Assembly (NCBI GenBank): GCA_025997215.1 | Contig: BNUH01000005.1 | Location: 1-64,000 of the forward strand | Reading direction: 5' to 3' | Origin: Clostridia bacterium | GTDB taxonomy: Bacteria; Bacillota_A; Clostridia; Christensenellales; Aristaeellaceae | Length of the DNA: 64,000 bases | Part shown: positions 53,901 to 60,677 of the stretch, one piece after another | Layout of the letters: each line of letters starts with the position of its first letter | How positions within the stretch are numbered: the stretch's first letter is position 1 | The notes under the pieces: generated by a model | Seen by the model: the letters and a program-made list of their open reading frames with translations, nothing else | What the model was told of the DNA's origin: nothing | Databases searched by the model: none | Position numbers and translations under genes: made by a program

Positions 53901-54154
53901 GGCTCAACGCCGCCGGACCTTCAGCAGATCAAAGCTGCACGCCGTGGCCGCAGCGACCGCTGCCGCCCATCAACGGTGCGCCGCCCGCAATGCCCGGTTA
54001 CGAATCCTCACCCATCCCAGGCATGCCATCGCCCTGGCCGATCACCCCGCCCCCGAACGGCAGGCCTGCGGGACCGATCCCGCCCAACCCGTTCACGCCC
54101 GGGCCGATGCGCACGAATGAGTTCTGCAACCCAGGTTCAATGCTGTCAACCTAA
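50975..54154 (+). CDS. Large Cys-rich protein with a polyproline C-terminal tail
   Basis: The ATG at 50975, after AAGGAAGTG, gives 1059 residues with no signal peptide and no membrane segment. Residues 1-840 form a Cys-rich region with many Cys clusters (AIACGCGDGS, CNTYPANCNMAMCPRDDC, FCGNPICCDPG, CICVCVE). The last 210 residues are mostly Pro (runs of PPPPPP with Met, Arg, Val, Ile) and end in NPFTPGPMRTNEFCNPGSM. I do not recognise the family. Soluble Cys-rich proteins of this sort are found in spore coats and exosporium, where disulfides crosslink them. The tandem SASPs show the cell sporulates; the link is inference. Transcribed opposite to its neighbours. Confidence 0.8.
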   Translation: MSEYRRPVRLPGFIQVPPEPEPEADPYMSVLLSADAEPDADEAVYPRRRRSQARTIRDAAISELPEVVSAVTGPDMPVDYGLRGTSTSASFPVDPLDLAVSNAIACGCGDGSITYFTGPTMWIGSDGTPRYVCMRDTPLFATGPVGGTPEAFVVWNEIERKRRAADEEFSRYIREVEIANYSCTGPFAEYIKMGATISVETSSNCAEPVQYQSYNPFHKYLEARVEEGAAAVAASEMILNPYGGYLGEDDEPDISYGPYQEIKPYISPGEKVGDYIQKVYSDATITDAEMKQISDLLAGQAALRPQVRADTLPGERDPIIAGAGFGATLCMSYVACNTYPANCNMAMCPRDDCVVFEDYCGGPKYLHPPNIFYWEPSSEAGGWRTPTTGDLFMARVDQCYFECVHRRERENSQLETPLEDYEIAELCEPERCLPAYCMDHHMAAPNNRPSYTSDDPRVALAGRSDEDICRVAWVLANGWGIDDNNAEWWNAWTDSELPVNGYDAYPTPIPVPPQDECDGRYGNWVGKPCAFARLVTQMAVWAVQQTAPTTLATGGIFMICPTNPGNLNPSNGPFNATMDRAFHRLVAGANTYAATSECTDALAHVGDLFTGPTAVAEYPNGDLGKNISAATPYPPRSLRDLNLPVVSNCNADAQSITACATDTMHLFWTSIPNEVRVVCGRVIVGPFRLHSTKGSADPPNWQIKNTCGCNPEYAEFDETGTCAEGEAHYHTTHCSNLFSFVDFCGNPICCDPGPFDSFTKLPEEPCLDQDFYIAVRITGRYMCFTLCVEITYKQVVVLMFPLDDAQSIGTRCPNLSITPEVACICVCVETPQEEPGPDLFPPPAVFPPPPNPSYTRPPQTILPQPFLVAPPPPPRPPKPPEFPPPIVIPPPPPPPPMPPRVVQPVIIPPPRPPQPPERMPPCEPLVVQPPPLCPTLPEIPPPAPVIVLPPAEFRKPVLLPAMPQLPPSMRGARPARLNAAGPSADQSCTPWPQRPLPPINGAPPAMPGYESSPIPGMPSPWPITPPPNGRPAGPIPPNPFTPGPMRTNEFCNPGSMLST

Positions 54155-54750
54155 GCTACGCATAGGCTGCGTGGGGATTGCCCCAACTGCGGTTGGGGAT
54201 CTGTTACTTTTCCCGTCCGTGGGAAAAGTAACCAAAAGGACGGCCAGAAAGGGAGGGCACTGTGCCCTCCCTCTCTGGACTCTCTCTCCTCAATGTTGGC
54301 TCCGCTCATTGGTCTATGACCAACGTACAATTGAGTTACAGGCACAGTATTGCAAGGTTCTCGCGGCTTCGCGGCGAGGTAGTCTTATTAGCGAGGCTGG
54401 TCGTTATCATTATGTAATCATAGTATCAGCCAACTACTAACTTCGGATCATCTAAGCACGTACATAAACAATACGAAATCATAATAGGCCCACGCCACCA
54501 GCTTTAGATCATGTAGGATTTCAGGTAAACAATATGATGACAAAACCTTGCAAAACTGTGCTACGCTGGATGTAGTTTGTTTGGTCTCTTGCAGCAGGTG
54601 CAACATTGAGGAAGGAGAGTCCAGAGAGGGAGGGCACAGTGCCCTCCCTCTTTGGCCGTCCTTTTGGTTACTTTTCCCACGGACGGGAAAAGTAACAAGT
54701 CCCCAACCTCAGTTGGGGCAATCCGCCCGCAGGCGGCGGGGGTTTGATGC
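54155..54750 (+). repeat. Hairpin-bounded dispersed element, copy 2
   Basis: It begins directly after the stop codon of the Cys-rich gene and ends just before divIVA. The left end has CTACGCA/TGCGTGG, CCCCAAC-TGCG-GTTGGGG (54181-54198), GTTACTTTTCCC/GGGAAAAGTAAC and AGGGAGGGCAC/GTGCCCTCCCT. The right end has the inverted set, ending CCGCC-CGCA-GGCGG. The core matches copy 1 (43471-44118) read from the other strand, for example GGTCTATGACCAACGT, CAGCCAACTACTAAC and CGCCACCAGCTTTAGATCAT. Stem sequences differ between copies yet remain complementary within each. Confidence 0.75.
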
Positions 54751-54754
54751 CGCA

Positions 54755-55219
54755 TCAATCCTCTTCTTTTAACCAGCGCATCTGATCCTCGATGAGTCGG
54801 CGGAAGTCGGCGCGGTAATTCGCGACAGTCGCGCGCATCGTGTCGTTATTTGCCGTTAAGCGCTGTTCCTCGGCGCGCGCGCCTTGGATGATCTGCTCCG
54901 CCTCGTCACGCGCCTCGCGAACGGTGTCGTCGGCGCGCTTTTTCGCGTCGCTGATCGTGTCGTCGCATACCCGCTGGGCATTGACCAGCATGCTGCGTAT
55001 GGTTTCCTCGCTGGCCGCGGCGTTCGCAGTGTTCGCCGTGGACGCGGAAGCGCGCGGCTTGACCGCCGCATCCTGGCGCAGCGTCTTAATCTCCTTCTGC
55101 AGGCGCTCCAACTCATCGACTACCTCGTCGAGGAATCTATCCACCTCATCCGGATCGTAACCGCTGTTCGGCACTACCTGGAATTCCTTCGTCTCGATCA
55201 TCTGGATCGTTACCGCCAC
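54755..55219 (-). CDS. divIVA: DivIVA-domain protein
   Basis: The 154-residue protein has the N-terminal membrane-curvature-binding motif (IETKEFQVVPNSGYDPDEVD, RFLDEVVDELERL) and a long coiled coil with an Ala/Ser-rich linker at about residues 50-70. DivIVA binds negatively curved membrane at poles and septa and recruits division-site or growth proteins. It starts inside the last ten bases of the ylmH-like gene and is last in the ylm group. Its stop lies next to copy 2 of the dispersed element. Confidence 0.92.
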   Translation of the reverse strand: MAVTIQMIETKEFQVVPNSGYDPDEVDRFLDEVVDELERLQKEIKTLRQDAAVKPRASASTANTANAAASEETIRSMLVNAQRVCDDTISDAKKRADDTVREARDEAEQIIQGARAEEQRLTANNDTMRATVANYRADFRRLIEDQMRWLKEED

Positions 55220-56016
55220 TTATGCCGCCTCCCTTTCGCTAAGACTTCCGTGCATATCCATTTTACACCGAACCTGCCTTTTCGATTCATACCTAATGTC
55301 TCGGAAAGTTCAGCGTGGCCTAATCCACGTACGGACAGCATGTCGCCTTCCTTAATCTGGGCATCCGAATCCAGCGCGGGCAGATGGTTGCGCCGAACCC
55401 GGCCTTCGCGGATTAACTCCTGCGCCTGTGCCCGCGACAGCTTAAACGCCGAGGCTATGCCCGCGTCCAAACGGAATGACGGAATCGTGTCGCGCACCTC
55501 GCGCCGATCCTCCGTCTGATCCGGCAGCGCGGACGCGGGATCCGGCTCGATCGCGCAGTGGACAGTCACGCGTCCCGCTTGCGTCAGCGAGATTACGACA
55601 TGATCCGCTAATTCCTCCGCGCAAAACATCAGCGCGAACCCGCCGCCCACCACAATATCGCCAAAACGCGAACGATCTTGAACCACCGCCAGCGATGAAC
55701 CCAGCAGATCCCTGTGCGCCGGCGAACCGTATGCAGCCGCCCACGTTATCCGCACGCACGCGATGGGCCAGTCCGATCCGCATTCCATACCTATCGGATG
55801 GAATACGCCGATCCTCCGCTCCGCATCGTCATACCCGCCCCAAAATTCGACAGCGACACCGCACTTTTGCGCCGTTTGGATGGCCAACGCTTGCTGCGCG
55901 GGATCCAGGAAGCGCGAATATACGGCTTCGCCGCGGGTTTCAGCGCGCTGGGCTAGCTCGGACAGCCGCCGTTGAACGGGATCGCTGGAACCGGAATGGA
56001 ATTCACCGGAATCCAT
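55210..56016 (-). CDS. ylmH: YlmH-like S4-domain RNA-binding protein
   Basis: The 268-residue protein has the YlmH N-terminal and middle regions (YSRFLDPAQQALAIQTAQKCG; VEFWGGYDDAERRIGVFHP) and a C-terminal S4 domain (FRLDAGIASAFKLSRAQAQE, IREGRVRRNHL). YlmH relatives bind ribosomes; some act in ribosome quality control, and the gene is classically linked to divIVA and sepF. It lies between yggT and divIVA in the expected order. Confidence 0.9.
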   Translation of the reverse strand: MDSGEFHSGSSDPVQRRLSELAQRAETRGEAVYSRFLDPAQQALAIQTAQKCGVAVEFWGGYDDAERRIGVFHPIGMECGSDWPIACVRITWAAAYGSPAHRDLLGSSLAVVQDRSRFGDIVVGGGFALMFCAEELADHVVISLTQAGRVTVHCAIEPDPASALPDQTEDRREVRDTIPSFRLDAGIASAFKLSRAQAQELIREGRVRRNHLPALDSDAQIKEGDMLSVRGLGHAELSETLGMNRKGRFGVKWICTEVLAKGRRHKWR

Positions 56017-56017
56017 A

Positions 56018-56317
56018 TCACGTCCAGGACGACAGCCACAGCAGGCACGAGCGAATCAACTGCAGCAGCAGCACCGCGACCAGCGGCGACACGTCGATAG
56101 GCAGCCGCGCGAGGAGGCCCTTTACCGTGCCGCCCAGCCGCTTATTGATGAATCGGCGCAAGGGATCCAGCAGCGGATCCATGGCGCGCGAAAGCCACTT
56201 AACCACCGGATTCTTGGGCGGCAGCAGCCACAGCACCGCAAAATCGACGATCATCACGAACGCCAGCAGCTGTACGAACAGCGCGACGCCCCGGATTACC
56301 GCCCGCAGCCACAGCAT
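56018..56317 (-). CDS. YggT-family membrane protein (YlmG)
   Basis: The 99-residue protein has two hydrophobic segments (VALFVQLLAFVMIVDFAVLWL and LVAVLLLQLIRSCLLW) around the YggT motif MDPLLDPLRRFI, which here sits near residue 46. YggT/YlmG proteins are integral membrane proteins associated with division-site placement genes; the molecular role is unsettled. It begins 12 bases after sepF and ends one base before ylmH. Confidence 0.88.
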   Translation of the reverse strand: MLWLRAVIRGVALFVQLLAFVMIVDFAVLWLLPPKNPVVKWLSRAMDPLLDPLRRFINKRLGGTVKGLLARLPIDVSPLVAVLLLQLIRSCLLWLSSWT

Positions 56318-56329
56318 GTCGGGCCCCGC

Positions 56330-57043
56330 TTAGGACTGCGCGGCGCTGACATTCGCGCCGTAGCGCGACACGGGCGCGCTGTCGGAGCTGGATACCTCTA
56401 CGTTGGCCGGAGCGAAGAGGTAGTTGCGGTGCGACACGCGCTGGACGTGCCCGCCGATCGCGTATGCCGCGCCGCCGAGCATGTCTATCACGCGCTGGCA
56501 CTGCGCGTCGTCGATCGACTCGCAGTTGAGGATTACGCTGCGCTCCTCCAGCACATAGCCGATGATCTGCTGCGCATCGTCCTTGCGGCGGACGTACACT
56601 ATGATCTCGCTGTGTCTGGACGAGGAGGCCGAGCTGGCCGCGCCGTAAGCGCCGGAGGATTGGCTGGACGATCCGTACACGTTATCACGCCCTACTGTTC
56701 CGCTGTTATTGCGCAGCGGCATCTGCACTACATTATCGATCGTTGACCGCTTGGGCTGCGGTGAATCATACGCGCCGGAGGAACTGGATGTTCCGCCGGA
56801 GCTGTATCCCGACCCGCTTGCGGAACTGTACGCCGGGCGCGGCGCGGACTTTGGAGCGCGGCTGCTCGACGAGGTTTGAGATCGGTATCCCGCAGAGCGG
56901 GCCGACGCGCGGTACGGCTCATCTTGAGCGTAGTCGTCCTCTGCGTACGGCTCCTCGTAATCATCGTAATCCTCCGAAGAGCGGTCCTCCGGGTATAGAC
57001 CTATGGCCGAACCCAACCGGTGTAACATCTCCCCAAGCGACAT
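56330..57043 (-). CDS. sepF: Cell division protein SepF
   Basis: The 237-residue protein anchors FtsZ to the membrane together with FtsA. An N-terminal amphipathic helix (MSLGEMLHRLGSAIGL) is followed by an acidic, then Ser/Gly-rich linker of about 125 residues, and the SepF core (IIVYVRRKDDAQQIIGYVLE, then RSVILNCESIDDAQCQRVID, then GGAAYAIGGHVQRVSHRNYLF). The linker is much longer than in Bacillus (about 150 residues in total there). It is part of the ylm operon. Confidence 0.92.
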   Translation of the reverse strand: MSLGEMLHRLGSAIGLYPEDRSSEDYDDYEEPYAEDDYAQDEPYRASARSAGYRSQTSSSSRAPKSAPRPAYSSASGSGYSSGGTSSSSGAYDSPQPKRSTIDNVVQMPLRNNSGTVGRDNVYGSSSQSSGAYGAASSASSSRHSEIIVYVRRKDDAQQIIGYVLEERSVILNCESIDDAQCQRVIDMLGGAAYAIGGHVQRVSHRNYLFAPANVEVSSSDSAPVSRYGANVSAAQS

Positions 57044-57091
57044 GTCCGGATCCTCCCTTGACGTATTTCAACCGCTGGTGGTCTCCGTACC

Positions 57092-57835
57092 CTAACGCGG
57101 GCCGAATATCGCGCTGCCCAGCCGAACCATCGTTGCGCCTTCCTGCGCGGCTATCATGGCGTCCCCCGACATGCCCATCGACAGGTGAGTCATCGCTGAA
57201 TTGGGAATCGCAAGCTCCCGGAGCTGATCGAACAGCCCGCGCATCCGCTTGAATAATCCCCGCAGCAATGATTCGTCGTCCGATTCCGGCAATACCGCCA
57301 TCAGCCCCTCAATACGCAGACTGGGCAACCGCGCGAACGCGCGCACGGCGTCTATGGTTTCCCCTGGCGAAACTCCGCCCTTTTGCGACTCCTGGCCTAT
57401 ATTGACTTGCACCAGGCATGGGGCGATGATCCCGCGCCTCCCGGCCTGTCGGTCAATCTCCTTGGCAAGCTCGATCCGGTCCAGCGACTGGATCAAAGCG
57501 GCTCTACCTATTATATCGACAACCTTGTTGGTTTGCAACCTGCCAATCATGTGAATTGGCAACTTTTCGACCGATTCCACTCGACATTCGACGGCGTTTG
57601 CCAATTTCAGTCGGATCTCCTGCGCGCGGTTTTCGCCGATGCCGATTACCTCGTCCATCGGCAGCAGTGCGATGCGCTCGATCGGCACGGTCTTGGTGAC
57701 GGCCAGCAAGCCAGGCGGGTTATCCGGGTCACGGGCGTTGGCCTTCAGCGCCGCGCGGATTTTTAGCACGCGGGATGTAATGATGACGCGATCGGATTCA
57801 AGATCCAGTGAAGCGTTCAACTCGTTTTCCGTCAT
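57092..57835 (-). CDS. YggS/PLPBP-family pyridoxal phosphate homeostasis protein (YlmE)
   Basis: The 247-residue protein has a single TIM-barrel PLP domain: the cofactor Lys lies in LLAVTKTVPIERI near residue 45, with GENRAQEIRLKL near 67, HMIGRLQTNKV near 95, VNIGQESQKGG near 150 and LSMGMSGDAMIAAQEGATMVRLGSAIFG near the C-terminus. It buffers PLP and amino acid metabolism; no enzyme activity is firmly known. Its start overlaps the stop of the HlyD-like gene by one base. Confidence 0.93.
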   Translation of the reverse strand: MTENELNASLDLESDRVIITSRVLKIRAALKANARDPDNPPGLLAVTKTVPIERIALLPMDEVIGIGENRAQEIRLKLANAVECRVESVEKLPIHMIGRLQTNKVVDIIGRAALIQSLDRIELAKEIDRQAGRRGIIAPCLVQVNIGQESQKGGVSPGETIDAVRAFARLPSLRIEGLMAVLPESDDESLLRGLFKRMRGLFDQLRELAIPNSAMTHLSMGMSGDAMIAAQEGATMVRLGSAIFGPR

Positions 57836-59112
57836 CAGAATCTCCGTATCCGGTAGCCTTCGGCCAGCGCGCCGCTCTCAACGGGCCGCACTATGGCTTC
57901 CTTGGCGTCATTCGTCAGGACGTTCACGGGGATGAATACGCCTGGATTCGTATCGAGCACGACGCCTATCTGCCCATCTTGGGTATGCAGCGCGTCGGCC
58001 GGAACCAGCAACCCCCGCACCGCCAGCTCGCCCACCGTCGCCTTCGCGCGGCGGTAATCCAGCACGGGCGTCACGTCCGCATCCACGTAGAACCGCACCA
58101 GTAATTCTCCGCCCGTACGGGTGGTCGTGGTCACACGCGCGTCGTACACGGTGTCGTCCAGGCCCTCCAGGACGAGCTTGAACGCCTCGTCGGGCTGCGG
58201 CTTCCAATTCTTGTCGGTGGTCAGCGCAGCCACGTAGAATCCGCGCGGCTCGACCAGCTTGTATACGTTGGTGCGCGCGCGCTCGGCGGCGGTCTGTTCG
58301 GGCGGCGCGCCGTTGAGTACCCCGCGAGCCGCGGCGGGCGACAACTCCTCGACCGTGCCACCCGACAGCATCCGCTCATATCCATCCGGATAAAAGCTGA
58401 CGATCGCCTGGCGATCCGCGATGTATGTCATCGTCCAGCTTTCAACGCGTTTGCGCAGGGGCTTCTCATCCTCGGCGTAACGGTTGAGCGTGGTGTCGTT
58501 GGGGAACTTCTGCTTCAGGTAATTCTGGCGCTCCGTCATCGCGCGTTCCAATTGGCGCTTGAGCGAGAGTAAGCTGGCGCTGCCGGATGCCTGGGTCGTC
58601 CGGCGCATCTGGGCGACCAGCGTTTCGACGGCGCCGTCCAGCGCGGCCAGCCTCGTATCGGGATAACTGCTCTCGCTTAGCAGTTTTTGGTAATACGTTT
58701 TGACGGTATCCATCAACTTATTGATGTTGGAAATATCCGTTTGGTTGTAACCGGAGGAATACACCTGCGCTATCTGAGTTCCGCGAGCGACCAGCGCGCC
58801 GTCGTCCGCGATATACTTTAGTCCGGCTGTATTATCCGTGTCGTATAACTGTTCATTGCGTATAACGATCGTGTCCACCGGATAGGTATGCCCCGTCTCG
58901 CCCGCCGTGACTATGGCCGTACGCTTGAACACGGTCGCGTTCAACTGCCAAACCAATACGCCTGCCAGCGCGAACACCAGCAACAGCGCAACCCCGCCCA
59001 GGCGCGGCTTTGGCTTTGCACGCTTGCGCCTGGACGCAACCATGCCGCGCGGCAGAGGTCTGCGTCCTGACGTGTTGCGGCGTACCGATCCACGGGTGGG
59101 TTCACGGTTCAT
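57835..59112 (-). CDS. HlyD-like membrane-anchored adaptor protein
   Basis: The 425-residue protein has a very basic N-terminus, one membrane helix (about residues 39-57) and an extracellular part with a split beta-barrel/lipoyl pattern (VDTIVIRNEQLYDTDNTAGLK, ADDGALVARGTQIAQVYS), a coiled-coil hairpin of about 110 residues, and LLVPADALHTQDGQIGVVL at the end. In Clostridia such a gene often lies beside ylmE and sepF; no transporter ATPase is adjacent, and its role is unclear. Confidence 0.78.
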   Translation of the reverse strand: MNREPTRGSVRRNTSGRRPLPRGMVASRRKRAKPKPRLGGVALLLVFALAGVLVWQLNATVFKRTAIVTAGETGHTYPVDTIVIRNEQLYDTDNTAGLKYIADDGALVARGTQIAQVYSSGYNQTDISNINKLMDTVKTYYQKLLSESSYPDTRLAALDGAVETLVAQMRRTTQASGSASLLSLKRQLERAMTERQNYLKQKFPNDTTLNRYAEDEKPLRKRVESWTMTYIADRQAIVSFYPDGYERMLSGGTVEELSPAAARGVLNGAPPEQTAAERARTNVYKLVEPRGFYVAALTTDKNWKPQPDEAFKLVLEGLDDTVYDARVTTTTRTGGELLVRFYVDADVTPVLDYRRAKATVGELAVRGLLVPADALHTQDGQIGVVLDTNPGVFIPVNVLTNDAKEAIVRPVESGALAEGYRIRRF

Positions 59113-59154
59113 TCGATGAATGCCCCCTCTAGTATATAACGAATCACTGGCCTA

Positions 59155-59910
59155 TTAATCGTCCAAGAGATCCGCGCGCAGACGATCCAATATCCGCCGC
59201 TCCTGCCGCGACACCTGCATCTGGGACGCGCCGATTTCGCTGGCCACCTCGCGCTGGCTGTGCTCGCCTACTATGCGCAGGGTGAGGAGCTTGCGATCGT
59301 CGGGCTGCAGCTTGGCCAGCGCCCGCGCCAATGAGTCGCGCTCTTCGACGCGCTCGTATCCGGGTTCCGTCATGCCAATCACGGAACCGACGGACGCCGC
59401 GCCGCCATCCTCGGTATCCAAGGCCGGAGCATCTAATGATAATGTAGACGCGGCGCGGTTCGCCTCAATGATATCCAGCGCGTCGTCCTCGGTGATGCCC
59501 ATCGCGCCGGCGATTTCGGATACGGTGGGCTCGCGGCCGAGCTGTGTGGATAACGTCTCGCGGATAGCGCGCAATTTCACGTACCGTTCCGCGCTGCTCC
59601 TGGGCAGACGTAGCACGCGCGACTTGTCGCGGAAGTAGTTGCGCACCGCGCCGGCCAGCGTCGGCGCCGCGAACGTGACGAACTGTATCCCTTTGGAGGA
59701 GTCGTACCGCTCGATCGCCCGGACCAGCTCCAGCGACGCCGCCTGAACGAGGTCGTCATAATCCACACCCTTGCCCGAGAACCGCCGCGCCACCATGTGC
59801 GCCAGATATAGGTAGTGTTCCGCTAAAGCGTTGCGCGCATTCCTGCCGCGCGTTTCGCGGAATTCGGCCCACAGCCCGGCCAGGTCGAACGATTCACATT
59901 CAGCCGTCAC
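59155..59910 (-). CDS. Sigma-70 factor of the SigB/SigF/SigG group
   Basis: I start at GTG 59908-59910, nine bases after AGAGG in the end of the upstream gene; ATG 59934 is an alternative but lacks a good site. Region 2 reads HMVARRFSGKGVDYDDLVQAASLELVRAIERY then QFVTFAAPTLAGAVRNYFRD; region 3 VKLRAIRETLSTQLGREPTV; region 4 LAKLQPDDRKLLTLRIVGEHSQREVASEIGASQMQVSRQ. It resembles stress/forespore sigma factors. In Bacillus sigG precedes the ylm genes, and this gene holds that position, but an anti-sigma-like gene precedes it as for sigB or sigF. Exact class unresolved. Confidence 0.85.
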   Translation of the reverse strand: MTAECESFDLAGLWAEFRETRGRNARNALAEHYLYLAHMVARRFSGKGVDYDDLVQAASLELVRAIERYDSSKGIQFVTFAAPTLAGAVRNYFRDKSRVLRLPRSSAERYVKLRAIRETLSTQLGREPTVSEIAGAMGITEDDALDIIEANRAASTLSLDAPALDTEDGGAASVGSVIGMTEPGYERVEERDSLARALAKLQPDDRKLLTLRIVGEHSQREVASEIGASQMQVSRQERRILDRLRADLLDD

Positions 59911-60325
59911 TGTCTGGAACCTCTTCGACGGCATTCTCGCAGTTTATCTGCATACGGATGGTATGCACGCCGAACTCGTCGCCCGTCAGCCGCGCCGAGG
60001 AAACCAGTGTCTCCAGGATGCATTGGGCCAATTCATCCAGGTTGGACTGGTTCGGGTTGGGCGGGGGAATTCTGGCGGGGGCGGTTTCACGCTTAACGCT
60101 CATCAGGACGTCCAGCCGCGCGGCATCCCAATCGCATAGCATGCGGAGCCATTCCGCCGGAATGCGCTGGTGGGTCAGGCAGTAATACGCCTCGTCCACG
60201 GCCAGGCGCGCGTCCTCCACGGCGTCCAGGGTTAAGCCGCATCGCACGCACACGCCCGAGAGCGCCATGCGCGCGACCAGCAGCATATCCTGGCGCGCCG
60301 GGATCGTCAGCTCGACTTGATTCAT
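59900..60325 (-). CDS. Putative anti-sigma regulatory protein (RsbW/SpoIIAB-like, diverged)
   Basis: The 141-residue protein starts like a serine kinase anti-sigma factor (VELTIPARQDMLLVARMALSG, then LTLDAVEDARLAVDEAYYCL), which matches the N-box helix of RsbW/SpoIIAB. The later ATP-binding G1/G2 boxes are not recognisable, so the kinase function is uncertain. It overlaps the sigma factor gene and is immediately upstream of it, the typical antagonist-sigma pairing. No separate anti-anti-sigma gene is visible. Its mRNA may be nearly leaderless, since the promoter ends about 10 bases before the ATG. Confidence 0.6.
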   Translation of the reverse strand: MNQVELTIPARQDMLLVARMALSGVCVRCGLTLDAVEDARLAVDEAYYCLTHQRIPAEWLRMLCDWDAARLDVLMSVKRETAPARIPPPNPNQSNLDELAQCILETLVSSARLTGDEFGVHTIRMQINCENAVEEVPDSDG

Positions 60326-60334
60326 ATGTAGTTG

Positions 60335-60363
60335 ATCCTATCGCGAGCGGCGGACTTTGTCAA
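60335..60363 (-). promoter_or_regulatory. Promoter of the anti-sigma/sigma/ylm operon
   Basis: On the minus strand TTGACA (60358-60363) and TAGGAT (60335-60340) with a 17-base spacer. The expected start of transcription lies near 60328, only about three bases before the start codon at 60325, and no ribosome site is present. This predicts a leaderless or near-leaderless mRNA. Confidence 0.6.
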
Positions 60364-60504
60364 GCGATTGACAAAATCCGTAAAAAAGTTAGCGATTTCT
60401 TAATATTTTGGAAACGTTATGGCGGAGATTTCGCTGTCGGATTCGCTCGCTCGCTGTGGTTAACCGATTAACCTAACGATATGGCCGTTCAGCCGATTAT
60501 TCAG

Positions 60505-60518
60505 GTTTACAGGTAAAC
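60505..60518. promoter_or_regulatory. Palindromic operator, LacI-family type
   Basis: GTTTAC-AG-GTAAAC is a perfect palindrome of the LacI/GalR operator kind. A related half-site GGTAAACC lies at 60599-60606 inside the promoter spacer, and GTAAACC also occurs before the LacI regulator at 10671. Which regulator binds here is unknown; none is encoded beside it. Confidence 0.5.
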
Positions 60519-60588
60519 AAACGGCCTCCAATTACCCCAACTTCTGACATATCTTCTGAAAAAATCGCCTAATTTTCACCGAAGATGC

Positions 60589-60618
60589 TTGACAGACCGG
60601 TAAACCTAATGATAAAAT
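60589..60618 (+). promoter_or_regulatory. Promoter of the second sugar transporter
   Basis: TTGACA at 60589-60594 and TAAAAT at 60613-60618, spacer 18, which contains the GGTAAACC half-site. Binding of a LacI-type repressor there would block RNA polymerase. Confidence 0.7.
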
Positions 60619-60677
60619 TGATGCATGTCAGATTGGTTATACACAATGTATTCACTATCTTGAAGGAGGATCACCCG

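Larger units (their letters stand above)
60364..60677 (+). other. Regulatory spacer before the second sugar transporter
   Basis: About 314 bases without a gene. Palindromes GGTTAA-CCGA-TTAACC (60458-60473) and GTTTAC-AG-GTAAAC (60505-60518) lie upstream of a promoter at 60589-60618, followed by a 60-base leader and the GGAGGA ribosome site. A minus-strand promoter for the sigma operon starts at the left boundary. Confidence 0.5.

Noticed and set aside
53287..53907. 206-residue Gly-rich minus-strand ORF resembling a PGRS or collagen-like protein
   Set aside because: It is the antisense shadow of the polyproline tail (CCN codons read as GGN) and has no ribosome site.
54561..54758. 65-residue minus-strand ORF in copy 2 of the element
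   Set aside because: Translation of the inverted-repeat end; overlaps divIVA stop region and lacks a ribosome site.
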